This document shows positions 28,453 through 37,789 of a stretch of DNA of 64,000 nt, piece by piece; positions within the stretch are counted from its first letter, which is position 1, and each line of letters starts with the position of its first letter. The stretch spans positions 86,047-150,046 of the forward strand of contig NVWA01000005.1 of NCBI GenBank assembly GCA_002746535.1. The letters run 5' to 3'. The notes beneath the pieces were generated by a model, which saw only the letters and a list, made by a program, of their open reading frames with translations, was not told the origin of the DNA and searched no databases. Both the position numbers and the translations under genes were made by a program. The stretch is from Planctomycetota bacterium. Lineage in GTDB: Bacteria; Planctomycetota; GCA-2746535.

Positions 28453-28746
28453 ATGTCAAAAATTGTAAAATCAACCAAAGAGCAAATTGAAAGTTTTTTA
28501 AATGAATACACTGAGTGGGAGTTGAAAGAAAATAAATTATACCGTAACTTGAAATTTTCTGACTTTCAAACTGCTTTTAGCTTTATGACTCATATTGCCT
28601 TACATGCTGAAAAACAAGACCACCACCCAGAATGGTTCAATGTTTATAATCGAGTAGAGATCTGGCTAACGACACATGATGCCGACGGAATTAGCGAAAA
28701 TGATTTTCAATTAGCCAAAACAATTGAGCAGTATTCCCACTTATAG
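28453..28746 (+). CDS. phhB: Pterin-4a-carbinolamine dehydratase
   Basis: A 97 aa protein of the PCD/DCoH family, dehydrating 4a-hydroxytetrahydropterin formed by aromatic amino acid hydroxylases. The family signature is present: [21 protein letters not shown] split as [E/K]xxxHHPxW-x-x-V-Y-N-x-V, followed by an Asp and late helix. Length is typical (about 95-110 aa). No phenylalanine hydroxylase is adjacent, so the protein may recycle other pterins. Divergent from the histidine kinase gene. Confidence 0.92.
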   Translation: MSKIVKSTKEQIESFLNEYTEWELKENKLYRNLKFSDFQTAFSFMTHIALHAEKQDHHPEWFNVYNRVEIWLTTHDADGISENDFQLAKTIEQYSHL

Positions 28747-28957
28747 TCAAATATCCAAGAAACAGCCAGGAAATCGGACATTTCTCTCACAGTTCAAATT
28801 TGATTTGTAAAAAATTATTAGGATTATAAAGTTGTCAATATGATAATATTAAGTACAATTCCTAATGGATTGTGTTTGAAAAATGATAAGAACTTATAAT
28901 TTTCGAATTATTATTCGATTATTAGAGAGCAAAACCTATTAATGAAATTACACAATA

Positions 28958-30964
28958 ATGAAAACATATAAACAATTATCATTCATTTTTCTATTATTCT
29001 TAATTCCAAGTTCTTATTTATATTCACAAACAAAAAGTAACTCTAGAATAATTTATTCCAAAAAGAAATCTTTGGAAATCCCTTACACATTAGATAAATC
29101 AGAAAAAATAATTCAAAGAGTAGAACTTTGGTCAACTGAAGATGGTGGTAATTCTTGGAAACTATCTAGAACAGATAAGGATTTACGTTCTCCCATATTT
29201 TTTACTACTCAAAAAGACAAAATAATTGGATTCTATATTTTACAAATAAAAGATATTAGAAAAAAACCGAATCCACCTATTACTGGAACTATACCCCACT
29301 TAGTTTATGTTATTGATTCTAAACGACCAGAAATCAATCTTGAGTTTCAAAAAAATCGATTGTTTAAACCAAAAGGTGAAATAAGTTTAAAATGGATAGC
29401 TGCAGACCCACATTTAAAAAAGTTACCTATTTCCATCGATATTTCATTAGACAAAGGTTCTACATGGACTGCTCTATTTTCAAATTTACCAAATAAATCA
29501 ATTAAATTAAAAGGACCTGCAGAAGCACCCGATGGTTTTCAATATAAAGTCACTGCCACAGATATGGCAAACAATGCGGCCGCGGTCATATCCGAAACAT
29601 TACACATTGATTCAGATATTCCTATGGCAAGTGTCATTGGACCTGAGTATTCAAGAGAGCAAAATTTTGAAGTCATTATAAAAACTTTTGACAAAGGAAG
29701 ATCTGGAATCAAATCACTATCCTTATGGTACACAACCGACAAAGGGAAATCGTGGCATAATTATTCCAGAAATTTAAATCCTCAGTTACCAATAAAAATA
29801 ACTTCCCCTAACAATGCATCAATGATTGGTTTATATGCTGTAGCGACGGATTTAGCGGGTAACAGCAGTTTGGTTCCTGTTGCCGATACACCCGCCCAGC
29901 ACTATGTAATGATTGACAACACCACACCAGTATTAAATATATTGAAACCAAAAAAGTTTTCCTCTATAGGTGGCAACCAAGAGTTATTAATTCAATGGAA
30001 AGCGGAAGATACTAATTTAAGAAAATTCCCGGTAACAATCTATTATTCACAAAATAACGGCAACCAATGGGAGCTCATCACAAAAAATGAATTAGCAGAA
30101 GATAGTTTTTTGTGGAAAACACCAAAAATTAATAGTAGTCAATGTATGATTAAAATTATTGCTATAGATAAATTAGGTCACTTGACTTCAAAGAAAACAC
30201 TTTACACCTTTGAAATTGATAGCAAACCACCTTTAGCAAAAGCAATGTACTTAGAAAATAATGATATAGCAGAAACTAGAAAAATAATCCAATCAGTTTC
30301 AGAAACATCTAAACATAAAAAAATAATAAAAGATCATTTTGAGAAATTGCAGGATTTAAAAGACGATAAACAATATGAATTAGCTTTAGATTATTTAGAA
30401 AATTTAATCTCAAATGACCCTAAAAATAGTCGTTATTACTTTGAAAAAGGACTCATTTTATCTTCGTACATCGGATCATCTGATCGTATTCATTTAAACA
30501 GATCAATCAATGCATTAGAAAAAGCAATCAGTTTAAATCCTGCTTATGAAGCCGCTTACATATTAAGAGGGTCTGTATATTATAAAAAATATACTCTTGA
30601 AAAAGATGACGTACAAAAAAAGCATTATCTACTTCTTGCAGAACATGAATATTTAAATGCCATTAAAATTTTAGGCGATAATTATGATGAATATAGCAAT
30701 TTGGGAATTGTCTATTACCAATTAAATAAATTTAAAGATTCAAAAAAATATCTTTTGAAAGCAAGTCTTTTGAAAAAAAGGCCTTCCATATGTTATTGGT
30801 ATCTAGCCAAAATAGCAGAAGGTCATGAAAATTTTCAAAAGGCAGAAGTTTTCTGGCGCAAAGCAGCCGCATCCTATGGAGTAAATACTGTATTTGGCGA
30901 AAAAGCTGTTATCAATGTTGAAAAAGCAAAGAGTAAGAAAATTGGGAAGAAATTGCTCGATTAA
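28958..30964 (+). CDS. Secreted protein with Ig-like/Asp-box repeats and TPRs
   Basis: A 668 aa exported protein: signal peptide 1-24 (ending YLYSQ). Four beta-sandwich-like repeats of about 100 residues follow, each with an Asp-box-like motif: TEDGGNSW (60-67), SLDKGSTW (163-170), TTDKGKSW (259-266) and the degenerate SQNNGNQW (364-371). Residues about 450-660 are helical TPR units (for example the segments with NPAYEAAYILRGSVYYK and NYDEYSNLGIVYYQLNKFKD). Asp boxes occur as structural turns in beta-propellers and in secreted repeat proteins; a sialidase activity is not implied. It overlaps functionally with the next gene, four bases downstream, also a secreted TPR protein. Confidence 0.7.
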   Translation: MKTYKQLSFIFLLFLIPSSYLYSQTKSNSRIIYSKKKSLEIPYTLDKSEKIIQRVELWSTEDGGNSWKLSRTDKDLRSPIFFTTQKDKIIGFYILQIKDIRKKPNPPITGTIPHLVYVIDSKRPEINLEFQKNRLFKPKGEISLKWIAADPHLKKLPISIDISLDKGSTWTALFSNLPNKSIKLKGPAEAPDGFQYKVTATDMANNAAAVISETLHIDSDIPMASVIGPEYSREQNFEVIIKTFDKGRSGIKSLSLWYTTDKGKSWHNYSRNLNPQLPIKITSPNNASMIGLYAVATDLAGNSSLVPVADTPAQHYVMIDNTTPVLNILKPKKFSSIGGNQELLIQWKAEDTNLRKFPVTIYYSQNNGNQWELITKNELAEDSFLWKTPKINSSQCMIKIIAIDKLGHLTSKKTLYTFEIDSKPPLAKAMYLENNDIAETRKIIQSVSETSKHKKIIKDHFEKLQDLKDDKQYELALDYLENLISNDPKNSRYYFEKGLILSSYIGSSDRIHLNRSINALEKAISLNPAYEAAYILRGSVYYKKYTLEKDDVQKKHYLLLAEHEYLNAIKILGDNYDEYSNLGIVYYQLNKFKDSKKYLLKASLLKKRPSICYWYLAKIAEGHENFQKAEVFWRKAAASYGVNTVFGEKAVINVEKAKSKKIGKKLLD

Positions 30965-30968
30965 TTTA

Positions 30969-33911
30969 ATGAAGAATACATTTCTGTTCTTCATCTTTAT
31001 TTTATCTGTTGCCAATATTCAGGCGCAATCTACTCTTGACGAGCAACTGAAAGCAGCTAGATACGATTATGATGAAAAACTATATGGGCAAGCTCTAGAT
31101 AGTTATAAAAAAGTTCTTAAACAAAATTCAAAAACAATCTCAGAAACTCAAATAAATAATATAAATTTAAAGATGGCTCATTGTCTGTTCGAGCTACGTC
31201 AATACTACAAATCCACTATCTTACTTGATAAATTCATTGGAACTTCAGAATTATATTTAACATTTAAAAAATCTACTTTTTTATCGCCGTCATCTACCAC
31301 TCAAAAATTATGGGATTTAATACAAAGAGCTCCAATCAAAAAAACTGTTGCTCTCACAGACTTAATTGGTGATTTCGATGCCAAGCAAGAAGTTGATTTA
31401 AATGTATTACTAGAATACTTTAATACCATTATATCTGATCCTGAATTATGCAAATCTGTTATTAATGCATACAAAAGAAAAGGCAAATGGATCAACCAAT
31501 TAATTTTAGAAATTCCAATAAACAAAAATGAAAAACAAAATCAACTACTAACCCGATTAATATTCGAGGGTTTATATCCACTTCAAAGTTATGTTAATAA
31601 TAAGAAACTAAAAGTACTCGATGAAAAAGATGCCATAATCATAGTAAAAAACAAAGTCTACTATGATGCACTTTATTGGCGTGCTAGAATCAATCTTATA
31701 AATCACTATTATTCGGACTCGAATGAAGGGTTCGAAGAAGTTTTGAGAGAATTAAATTACAAACAATATAATAGAATTATAGAGTGCAAGTTTTACAAAG
31801 CTTTATGCAAATTTCATATGAAGCAAAACAAAACGACCTTAGAAGAATTGGGTGATCTGCATATCCTTTATAATTTAAGACCCTACTACAAATCAAAATT
31901 TTACGAACAAACATATCATTATTTAGGACGGGCCTACTTTGAACTTTCTAGGTTTGACTTTGCCATTAAAAAATTCAGAATTTTAACCGCTGGATATGAC
32001 AATAGAGAGCCCAAAAATAAATTAATTAGAGATTCATATTTTTGGCTAGGCGAATCTTATTATTGCAAAGGTGAGTTCAACAAAGCGATTAAGTTTTACA
32101 ACGTAGTAACGCAATATGGTACTTTTAAAGAAAAGGAAAACGCATTATACAGCTTAGCTTGGGCATGGTTTAAAAAACAAGATATAGGCTCACAAGCTAA
32201 AGCAAAAATATTTTTTGAATTATTATTAAAAACTTATCCAAACACCAAATTCAAACTAAAGTCTCAATTAAAATTAGCGGAAATATTTATCGAAGCTGGA
32301 AACGCAAAAGAAGGTGAAGCATTAATAAATAAATTAAAAAACTCAAGTACCAATAAATCATTTTTTGAAAAAGAAATCAATGCTCTAAAACAAACAGATT
32401 TTTTAATCGGTTTAGTTTATCAAAAAAATAAAGAATATAAAAAAGCTCTTAAATACTATGTGGAAAGTGATGACACAACAAATCAATTATTAAAACAGAA
32501 AATCGCATTGAATTCGGGTATTTGTTATAAGCAATTAAAAGAAATAAAACTAGCAGTCAAGTTTTTATCAACGGCAACCAAAATGCCAGCCAGCCTAATT
32601 ATTCAAATCAAAGCTAAATCACTTTTAGCAGATACACTTTTTGATAATAGAGCTGAAGAAAATGATATTAAAGATGCGATTTCTATCTACAAAGAATTAA
32701 TTAAGTCAAATCCAAATCACCCCTTAAATTTACATTGGCGTTGGAAAGAAGCAAAAGCTTTAAGACAAAACAATCAGGATGACAAAGCCATTGACATCTT
32801 AAATAATATTTTAAAAGAAAATAAACCAGAATGGGAAAAAGCTCAAATGGAAATTGGCAACATTTTGTTAGCAGCTTCTCCAAATCGCTACAACGAAGCC
32901 GTAAAACATTTTCTTAATATACAAAGTGATATTGAGTCAAAAGACGTTCTTGAAAATGCCATACTCAATTATGCCATATGCTTATATAAAACTGACAAAC
33001 CTACGACTGCCATAAACATTTTAGAAGAATTAGCAAAAACAGCAAAGAACGGATTAATCATCACAGATGCTTATCAATATATGGCCGTATGCTTTACAGC
33101 TGCAGGAGATACAACCAATGCATTAAAAATATATGAAAAATCTTTAAAGGAATTTCCGAAACAAAGAAATGCTACCATTATTCATAAGGAATGCGCCAAA
33201 TTATACCATAAGTTAAAAAATTATGAAAAGTCAATCAAGCATTTAAATTCAATTTTCAAAAATGAAAACGATAACGAGATGAAAGCCAATACGCTATTAA
33301 AATTAGCCGGCTATGAATTACAGCTCGCAAAATCAGGCTATGCAAAAAGAGCTATAGAAAAATTTAAAAAAATCATTTCTGATTTTAAGAAATCTTCAAT
33401 TGCACCAAAAGCATCCTACCAATTAGCACAATTCTATAAATCTACAGGAGATATGATCAATGCCAAAAAATACTTTCAAATCAGCGTTGATGAATTCAAA
33501 AACGAAGAAATCAAATCACTTTCATATTATGAATTAGCTTCAGAAACTTACAAAAATAATAATTACAAACAAGCAATCACCCTATATAACAAAGTAAATT
33601 TTAATATTGCAAAAGAAAAAAGTCCATTATTATCGAAAAAAGAAACGACTTACAAAAATAGAGCTAATTGCCATTATCAGCTTAATAATTTTCCAATCGC
33701 CAAAGATGAATATATGGGGTTAATCCGATTGAATAGAAATAATATGTTTTATAAAATCAGATATGCAAATAGTTGTTTAAAAAGCAAATTGAGACTTGGT
33801 GATGCTATCAGTATACTCGAAAGAATTCCTGAAAAACAAAAAACAAAAGAGAGTGACAGTGTATTAGAAAAGATCAAGTCACTACAATTAAAATTAAAAA
33901 CCCAAAACTAA
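30969..33911 (+). CDS. Large secreted TPR-repeat protein
   Basis: A 980 aa protein built mostly of tetratricopeptide repeats from about residue 30 to the end; clear helices include YWRARINLINHYY, YFWLGESYYCKGEFNKAIKF and YASYQLAQFYK-like segments. The frame is open from 30894, inside the previous gene, but ATG 30969 gives a signal peptide (MKNTFLFFIFILSVANIQAQ) and lies four bases after the upstream stop, so the two are translationally coupled. It resembles the periplasmic scaffold/YbgF-like TPR proteins of Gram-negative envelopes, which assemble complexes; partner unknown. Likely operon with the Asp-box TPR protein. Confidence 0.75.
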   Translation: MKNTFLFFIFILSVANIQAQSTLDEQLKAARYDYDEKLYGQALDSYKKVLKQNSKTISETQINNINLKMAHCLFELRQYYKSTILLDKFIGTSELYLTFKKSTFLSPSSTTQKLWDLIQRAPIKKTVALTDLIGDFDAKQEVDLNVLLEYFNTIISDPELCKSVINAYKRKGKWINQLILEIPINKNEKQNQLLTRLIFEGLYPLQSYVNNKKLKVLDEKDAIIIVKNKVYYDALYWRARINLINHYYSDSNEGFEEVLRELNYKQYNRIIECKFYKALCKFHMKQNKTTLEELGDLHILYNLRPYYKSKFYEQTYHYLGRAYFELSRFDFAIKKFRILTAGYDNREPKNKLIRDSYFWLGESYYCKGEFNKAIKFYNVVTQYGTFKEKENALYSLAWAWFKKQDIGSQAKAKIFFELLLKTYPNTKFKLKSQLKLAEIFIEAGNAKEGEALINKLKNSSTNKSFFEKEINALKQTDFLIGLVYQKNKEYKKALKYYVESDDTTNQLLKQKIALNSGICYKQLKEIKLAVKFLSTATKMPASLIIQIKAKSLLADTLFDNRAEENDIKDAISIYKELIKSNPNHPLNLHWRWKEAKALRQNNQDDKAIDILNNILKENKPEWEKAQMEIGNILLAASPNRYNEAVKHFLNIQSDIESKDVLENAILNYAICLYKTDKPTTAINILEELAKTAKNGLIITDAYQYMAVCFTAAGDTTNALKIYEKSLKEFPKQRNATIIHKECAKLYHKLKNYEKSIKHLNSIFKNENDNEMKANTLLKLAGYELQLAKSGYAKRAIEKFKKIISDFKKSSIAPKASYQLAQFYKSTGDMINAKKYFQISVDEFKNEEIKSLSYYELASETYKNNNYKQAITLYNKVNFNIAKEKSPLLSKKETTYKNRANCHYQLNNFPIAKDEYMGLIRLNRNNMFYKIRYANSCLKSKLRLGDAISILERIPEKQKTKESDSVLEKIKSLQLKLKTQN

Positions 33912-33924
33912 AAAATCCGTCACT

Positions 33925-34977
33925 TTATTTCCCCGACAAAGCCTCTCTTAATTTAAGATTGCCCAATTGACCACACGCAGCCATACTTTCAGTACCCCTT
34001 GATTTTCGTCGACACAAAAAAACATTTTTATCCGCCAGTTTTTTATAAAACAGAAACATTTCTTCTTCTGATGGCCTTTTATAAACAGTATCAGTACCAG
34101 GATTATAAGCTATCAGGTTTAGCCTTGCTCGCAATGGTAATAGAAATTCTACCAACTCTTCAACATTCTTATCTGAATCATTTACATCTTTAATTAAAAC
34201 ATATTCAATTAAAATAATTCCTGATTTTCTTAAAGGATATTCCATTAATACCTTTTGCAATTCTTCTAATGGAGTAGTTCTGTTAATTGGCATGATTTCA
34301 GATCGAATAAGGTTATTTGGTGCATTTAATGAGATTGCTAAATTAAGTCGGGGCCAATTCAATTTAGCTAACTTTTTAATACCATCTATTCGACCAACTG
34401 TTGAAATCGTTATATTGCTTTTAGAAAAAGAAAACCCTTTTGGTTCTGTTAAGATTTTTACCGCTTGAATTACATTATCAAAATTATCAAAGGGCTCCCC
34501 CATTCCCATAAAAACAATATTTTTAATATCAAATTTTAATTGAAAAATGGCCAAATATACTTGTGTGATTATTTCAAATACTTCTAAGCTTCGAATCAAT
34601 CCCATTTTACCCGTTTCACAAAATGTGCAGCCCATCTTACAACCAATTTGAGAAGATATACAAAGTGTATTATAATGAGACATAGGAATTACAACCGATT
34701 CAATTTCCAGTTGATCTTCAGTAACTGTAATAAATTTAGTCAATCCGTTTGATTCTTGAATTTGACTAATTTCTAATAATTCCTGAGGCAAAAATTCTAA
34801 AAAAGAATTTCGAAGTTGCTTCACCTTTACAAATTCAGGCATGTCCTCAATTGTAATATTTCCCTTTTTATAAATAGCAGAATAAATGGCATGAGAATAA
34901 AATTCTCTTTTACCAAGTTTATTTTTAATTAAAGAGACAAACTCACTCAAAGTTAAAGAAAAAAAATGTTCAAACAA
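33925..34977 (-). CDS. rlmN: 23S rRNA adenine-C2 methyltransferase RlmN
   Basis: A 350 aa radical-SAM enzyme that methylates A2503 of 23S rRNA (and A37 of some tRNAs) at C2. The cluster motif CKMGCTFC (CxxxCxxC) is near residue 113. It keeps GMGEPFDN (SAM binding), ISTVGR, and the C-terminal cysteine in AACGQL required for the RlmN methyl-transfer mechanism. The length fits RlmN; Cfr is its closest relative and cannot be strictly excluded without alignment. It begins at a TTG. No other rRNA gene is nearby. Confidence 0.93.
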   Translation of the reverse strand: MFEHFFSLTLSEFVSLIKNKLGKREFYSHAIYSAIYKKGNITIEDMPEFVKVKQLRNSFLEFLPQELLEISQIQESNGLTKFITVTEDQLEIESVVIPMSHYNTLCISSQIGCKMGCTFCETGKMGLIRSLEVFEIITQVYLAIFQLKFDIKNIVFMGMGEPFDNFDNVIQAVKILTEPKGFSFSKSNITISTVGRIDGIKKLAKLNWPRLNLAISLNAPNNLIRSEIMPINRTTPLEELQKVLMEYPLRKSGIILIEYVLIKDVNDSDKNVEELVEFLLPLRARLNLIAYNPGTDTVYKRPSEEEMFLFYKKLADKNVFLCRRKSRGTESMAACGQLGNLKLREALSGK

Positions 34978-35294
34978 ATGATCCGTCTCTAAAATTTGGT
35001 TTTATGGTATAAAAGTTATCGATCAAAGAAATCATTAGAAAATCATTTCTGATATTTGAAAGAGTATTTCTACTTTAAATTATTCAAATCAATGCAACAT
35101 TTAATTGAATCCTAAAATTTAAAATGACCAATCCATTGATTATTCTCGATATACTCGAATTTCGCTAATATTATCTATTTGAAAACAAGAATCATCAAAT
35201 CGGTATTCAACTGAATATTTTTAAAACCAGTCATTGAATCTGTACATTATATGCCTAAATTTAAATGTACGCGTTTGTTATCTTAGGAAAATCA
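34978..35294. other. 317-bp divergent intergenic region
   Basis: AT-rich sequence between rlmN (minus) and the STN-like gene (plus). It shows only a weak AGAAAT/ATTTCT inverted repeat near 35028-35051 and no RNA gene or credible small ORF. Promoters for both genes must lie here, but I cannot single one out. The last 30 bases are open in the frame of the downstream gene. Confidence 0.4.
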
Positions 35295-35879
35295 ATGATA
35301 AAAATAATTAGTCTCGCCCTACTATTGATTCTATTTTCATTCACTATTACGTACGCTCAGGGTTTAGATTTTGGTGATGAAGATGATGACCAAGCTACTA
35401 AAGCTGAAAACGAAGAAAAAGTTCTGGAGCTAGTCAAAAAGTTTATTGAATCAAAGACAACAGGTCCTACCGCAAGTGTTCTTATGGTTGGTGATAAATC
35501 AACGATTAGTAAAAAGATTCTAAAAAAATTAGAACCACCTGTAACAATTGAATGGGATGAAGTAACTCTCAACGAAGCCGTTGAAGATATGCGGGAATTT
35601 TTAGGAATTAATATTATCATACACAAAGAGGTTCCTAAAGAAGATCTTATTAGTATCAAAGTAAAAGAAATGAAAGGCAAGAACCTTGTCAAATGGTTTC
35701 TCCGAATGAATGATTTGAAGGGCTCCATACAAAATGGTGTACTTTTCATCATGCCTAAAGCCATCGCACCTAAAGTAGATCTTAAAATGGTAATTTATGA
35801 GATAGGTGACATTACAACACCTATTAAAAACTTCAAAGGCCCTGATATGTCTTTGGAAGGTGCTACCGGGTTAAAGTAA
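35295..35879 (+). CDS. Small secreted protein with STN/secretin-short-domain-like fold
   Basis: A 194 aa protein. ATG 35295 follows TAGGAAA and starts a good signal peptide (MIKIISLALLLILFSFTITYAQ); an upstream in-frame ATG at 35265 lacks this. The mature part has an acidic Asp/Glu stretch and then TIEWDEVTLNEAVEDMREF, followed by IIIHKEV, a WFLRMN helix and VLFIMPK. That layout, a short beta-alpha-beta unit pairing 'efficient' strands and a helix, resembles the STN (secretin and TonB short N-terminal) domain that is common in small planctomycete and Lentisphaerota proteins. It lacks a secretin or TonB-receptor body. Role unknown. Confidence 0.55.
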   Translation: MIKIISLALLLILFSFTITYAQGLDFGDEDDDQATKAENEEKVLELVKKFIESKTTGPTASVLMVGDKSTISKKILKKLEPPVTIEWDEVTLNEAVEDMREFLGINIIIHKEVPKEDLISIKVKEMKGKNLVKWFLRMNDLKGSIQNGVLFIMPKAIAPKVDLKMVIYEIGDITTPIKNFKGPDMSLEGATGLK

Positions 35880-36001
35880 TAGACAATATCGAATACTCTA
35901 TTCTTGCAAAATTTCACACCATATAATCAGAAAAATTATCTGTTTGTTCTTAAAATATTTATACAATCAATCTTTTAAAATATAACCGTTAAATATAGTA
36001 A

Positions 36002-36697
36002 ATGAAATATCCTCCACTAATTAAAGGCAAATTAATAAAAAGATACAAACGATTTTTCGTTGATATAAAACTCGATAGCGGAGAACAAGTTGTTGCACAT
36101 TGCGTCAATACAGGATCCATGAAAACTTGTATAAAAGAGGATGCCATCACATATATTTCACCAGCAAATAACCCAAAAAGAAAGCTAAAATATACGCTTG
36201 AAATTATAAAAATGGGAAATTACAACGTAGGTGTCAATACCATTCTCACAAATAAATTAGCTGAAGAAGCCATAATAAATAAAACAATCAAAGAATTATC
36301 ACCATACACAGAATTAAAAAGAGAAGTTAAATACGGAACAAACTCACGCATTGATTTTCTTCTTCATAACAAAAACTCCAAATGTTATGTCGAAGTAAAA
36401 AATGTGAGTATGGTACAAGATCATACAGCCTATTTCCCTGACTCCATAACTGAAAGAGGCTTAAAACATCTTGAAGAACTAATTAAGATTGTCAAGCAAG
36501 GACATCGCGCTGTCATGCTTTTTGTTTGTCAGCGAGGAGATGCTAAAATATTTAAACCAGCTGATTTTATCGACATTAAATATGCCCAAAATCTTAAAAA
36601 AGCTTATAATGCAGGAGTTGAAATTTTTGTTTACCAATCAAAAGTAACAAGATATGAAAACAAAATTATAAAACCTTTGCCATGGGAATTGTCATAA
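36002..36697 (+). CDS. sfsA: SfsA family protein
   Basis: A 231 aa protein of the SfsA family, named from sugar-fermentation stimulation and maltose gene effects in E. coli; it has a DNA-binding OB part and a PD-(D/E)xK-type nuclease-like fold. Signatures seen: KGKLIKRYKRFFVDI at the N-terminus, NTGSM, RIDFLL and CYVEVKNVSM, the Asp and Glu-x-Lys of the nuclease core, and FPDSITERGLKHLEEL. It heads a run of three genes (SfsA, DHH phosphoesterase, lipoprotein) with 28-32 bp gaps. Biochemical role is still poorly defined. Confidence 0.93.
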   Translation: MKYPPLIKGKLIKRYKRFFVDIKLDSGEQVVAHCVNTGSMKTCIKEDAITYISPANNPKRKLKYTLEIIKMGNYNVGVNTILTNKLAEEAIINKTIKELSPYTELKREVKYGTNSRIDFLLHNKNSKCYVEVKNVSMVQDHTAYFPDSITERGLKHLEELIKIVKQGHRAVMLFVCQRGDAKIFKPADFIDIKYAQNLKKAYNAGVEIFVYQSKVTRYENKIIKPLPWELS

Positions 36698-36725
36698 ATT
36701 ATTTACAAAAACCGAGAAAGAATAA

Positions 36726-37757
36726 ATGACCTTTCAACTCGAAGAACAATCTCAAATACTAGCAACAGCAATTCGGTCTTCAAAAAAGTTTTTAATTCTA
36801 TTACATGATAATCCAGATCCTGATTGCATTGCTTCTGGATTAATATTAGCAAAAATAGCACAAATGATGTGGGTAGATGCAACCGTTGCATATGGTGGGC
36901 ATCTAGGAAGATCTGAAAATATAAAATTAGTTCAAACTATGAAAAGTCATATTTGTAATTTAAAAAAACTTAACTTCGATGATTACGATTGTATCGCAAT
37001 GGTAGACTCGCAACCAGGCACCGGTAATAATAGTTTGCCAGAAAATAGAAGTGCAGAAATTGTTATTGATCACCACCCACATTTCGGAGAAAAAGGAACC
37101 ATTTTAAATGACATTCGAGAAGATGCTGGCTGCACAACCGTCATGGCCTATAATTATTTAAAAGCACTTGGGTTTGAATTAGATAAGAATTTAGCTACAG
37201 CTATTATTTACGCAATCATTACCGAAACTCAAGATCTAGGTAGAGAAACTACTGAAGAAGATCTCAATGCTTACTTAGAAATCTTCCCATATGCTAACTT
37301 GCCTTTACTAAGTAAAATCAGACATCCCAAACGACCTCATACATACTTTAAAGACTTAAAAAATGCTTTAAATAATTTATACTCAGAAGGTACTTTTGTA
37401 TTTTCCCATGTTGGTGAAGTGAATGTTACCGACATTGTTCCTGAAATATGTGACCTTATACTAGAAATGGAAGGTATTGAATGGGCGCTTTGCTCAGGTC
37501 ATACAAATGATAGAATTGCTATTTCAATCAGAACAAATCACGAAGATGCTAAACTAGGACATATACTGAAAAAAATTGTTGGGAAAAAAGGAAAAGCTGG
37601 TGGTCATGGAATGATGGCCGGCGGTTTTATTTATTTAGATGAATTCTCAGATGAAGAATATGATCAAATAGTTAATGAGCTATCCATGGATTTCCTAAAA
37701 GAAGCAATTCAAGGCAAAAAAAATATTACGGAAACCACCATTAAATCCGATATATAA
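36726..37757 (+). CDS. DHH/DHHA1-family phosphoesterase (nanoRNase/pAp phosphatase-like)
   Basis: A 343 aa protein with the DHH superfamily core: HDNPDPDCIASG (motif I), VDSQPGTGN (motif II), VIDHHPHFG (the DHH motif), and a C-terminal DHHA1 domain with GKAGGHGMMAGG, which binds substrate phosphate. Members hydrolyse short oligoribonucleotides, pAp or cyclic-di-nucleotide products using Mn2+. The size fits the NrnA-type subgroup. RBS GAGAAAG precedes the ATG. It sits 28 bp after sfsA. I leave the symbol blank because several DHH subfamilies share these motifs. Confidence 0.88.
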   Translation: MTFQLEEQSQILATAIRSSKKFLILLHDNPDPDCIASGLILAKIAQMMWVDATVAYGGHLGRSENIKLVQTMKSHICNLKKLNFDDYDCIAMVDSQPGTGNNSLPENRSAEIVIDHHPHFGEKGTILNDIREDAGCTTVMAYNYLKALGFELDKNLATAIIYAIITETQDLGRETTEEDLNAYLEIFPYANLPLLSKIRHPKRPHTYFKDLKNALNNLYSEGTFVFSHVGEVNVTDIVPEICDLILEMEGIEWALCSGHTNDRIAISIRTNHEDAKLGHILKKIVGKKGKAGGHGMMAGGFIYLDEFSDEEYDQIVNELSMDFLKEAIQGKKNITETTIKSDI

Positions 37758-37789
37758 TTCATAAAAGACATTTAAGTTTGATTCGTCCT

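Noticed and set aside
33925..34977. Cfr rather than RlmN
   Set aside because: Length, motifs and the AACGQL cysteine fit RlmN, and there is no resistance or mobile context; only a phylogeny could finally exclude Cfr.
35357..35764. 135-aa ORF antisense to the STN-like gene
   Set aside because: It lies wholly inside a well-supported gene with signal peptide and RBS, has a Ser/Thr/Phe-rich composition of a shadow frame, and no motif.
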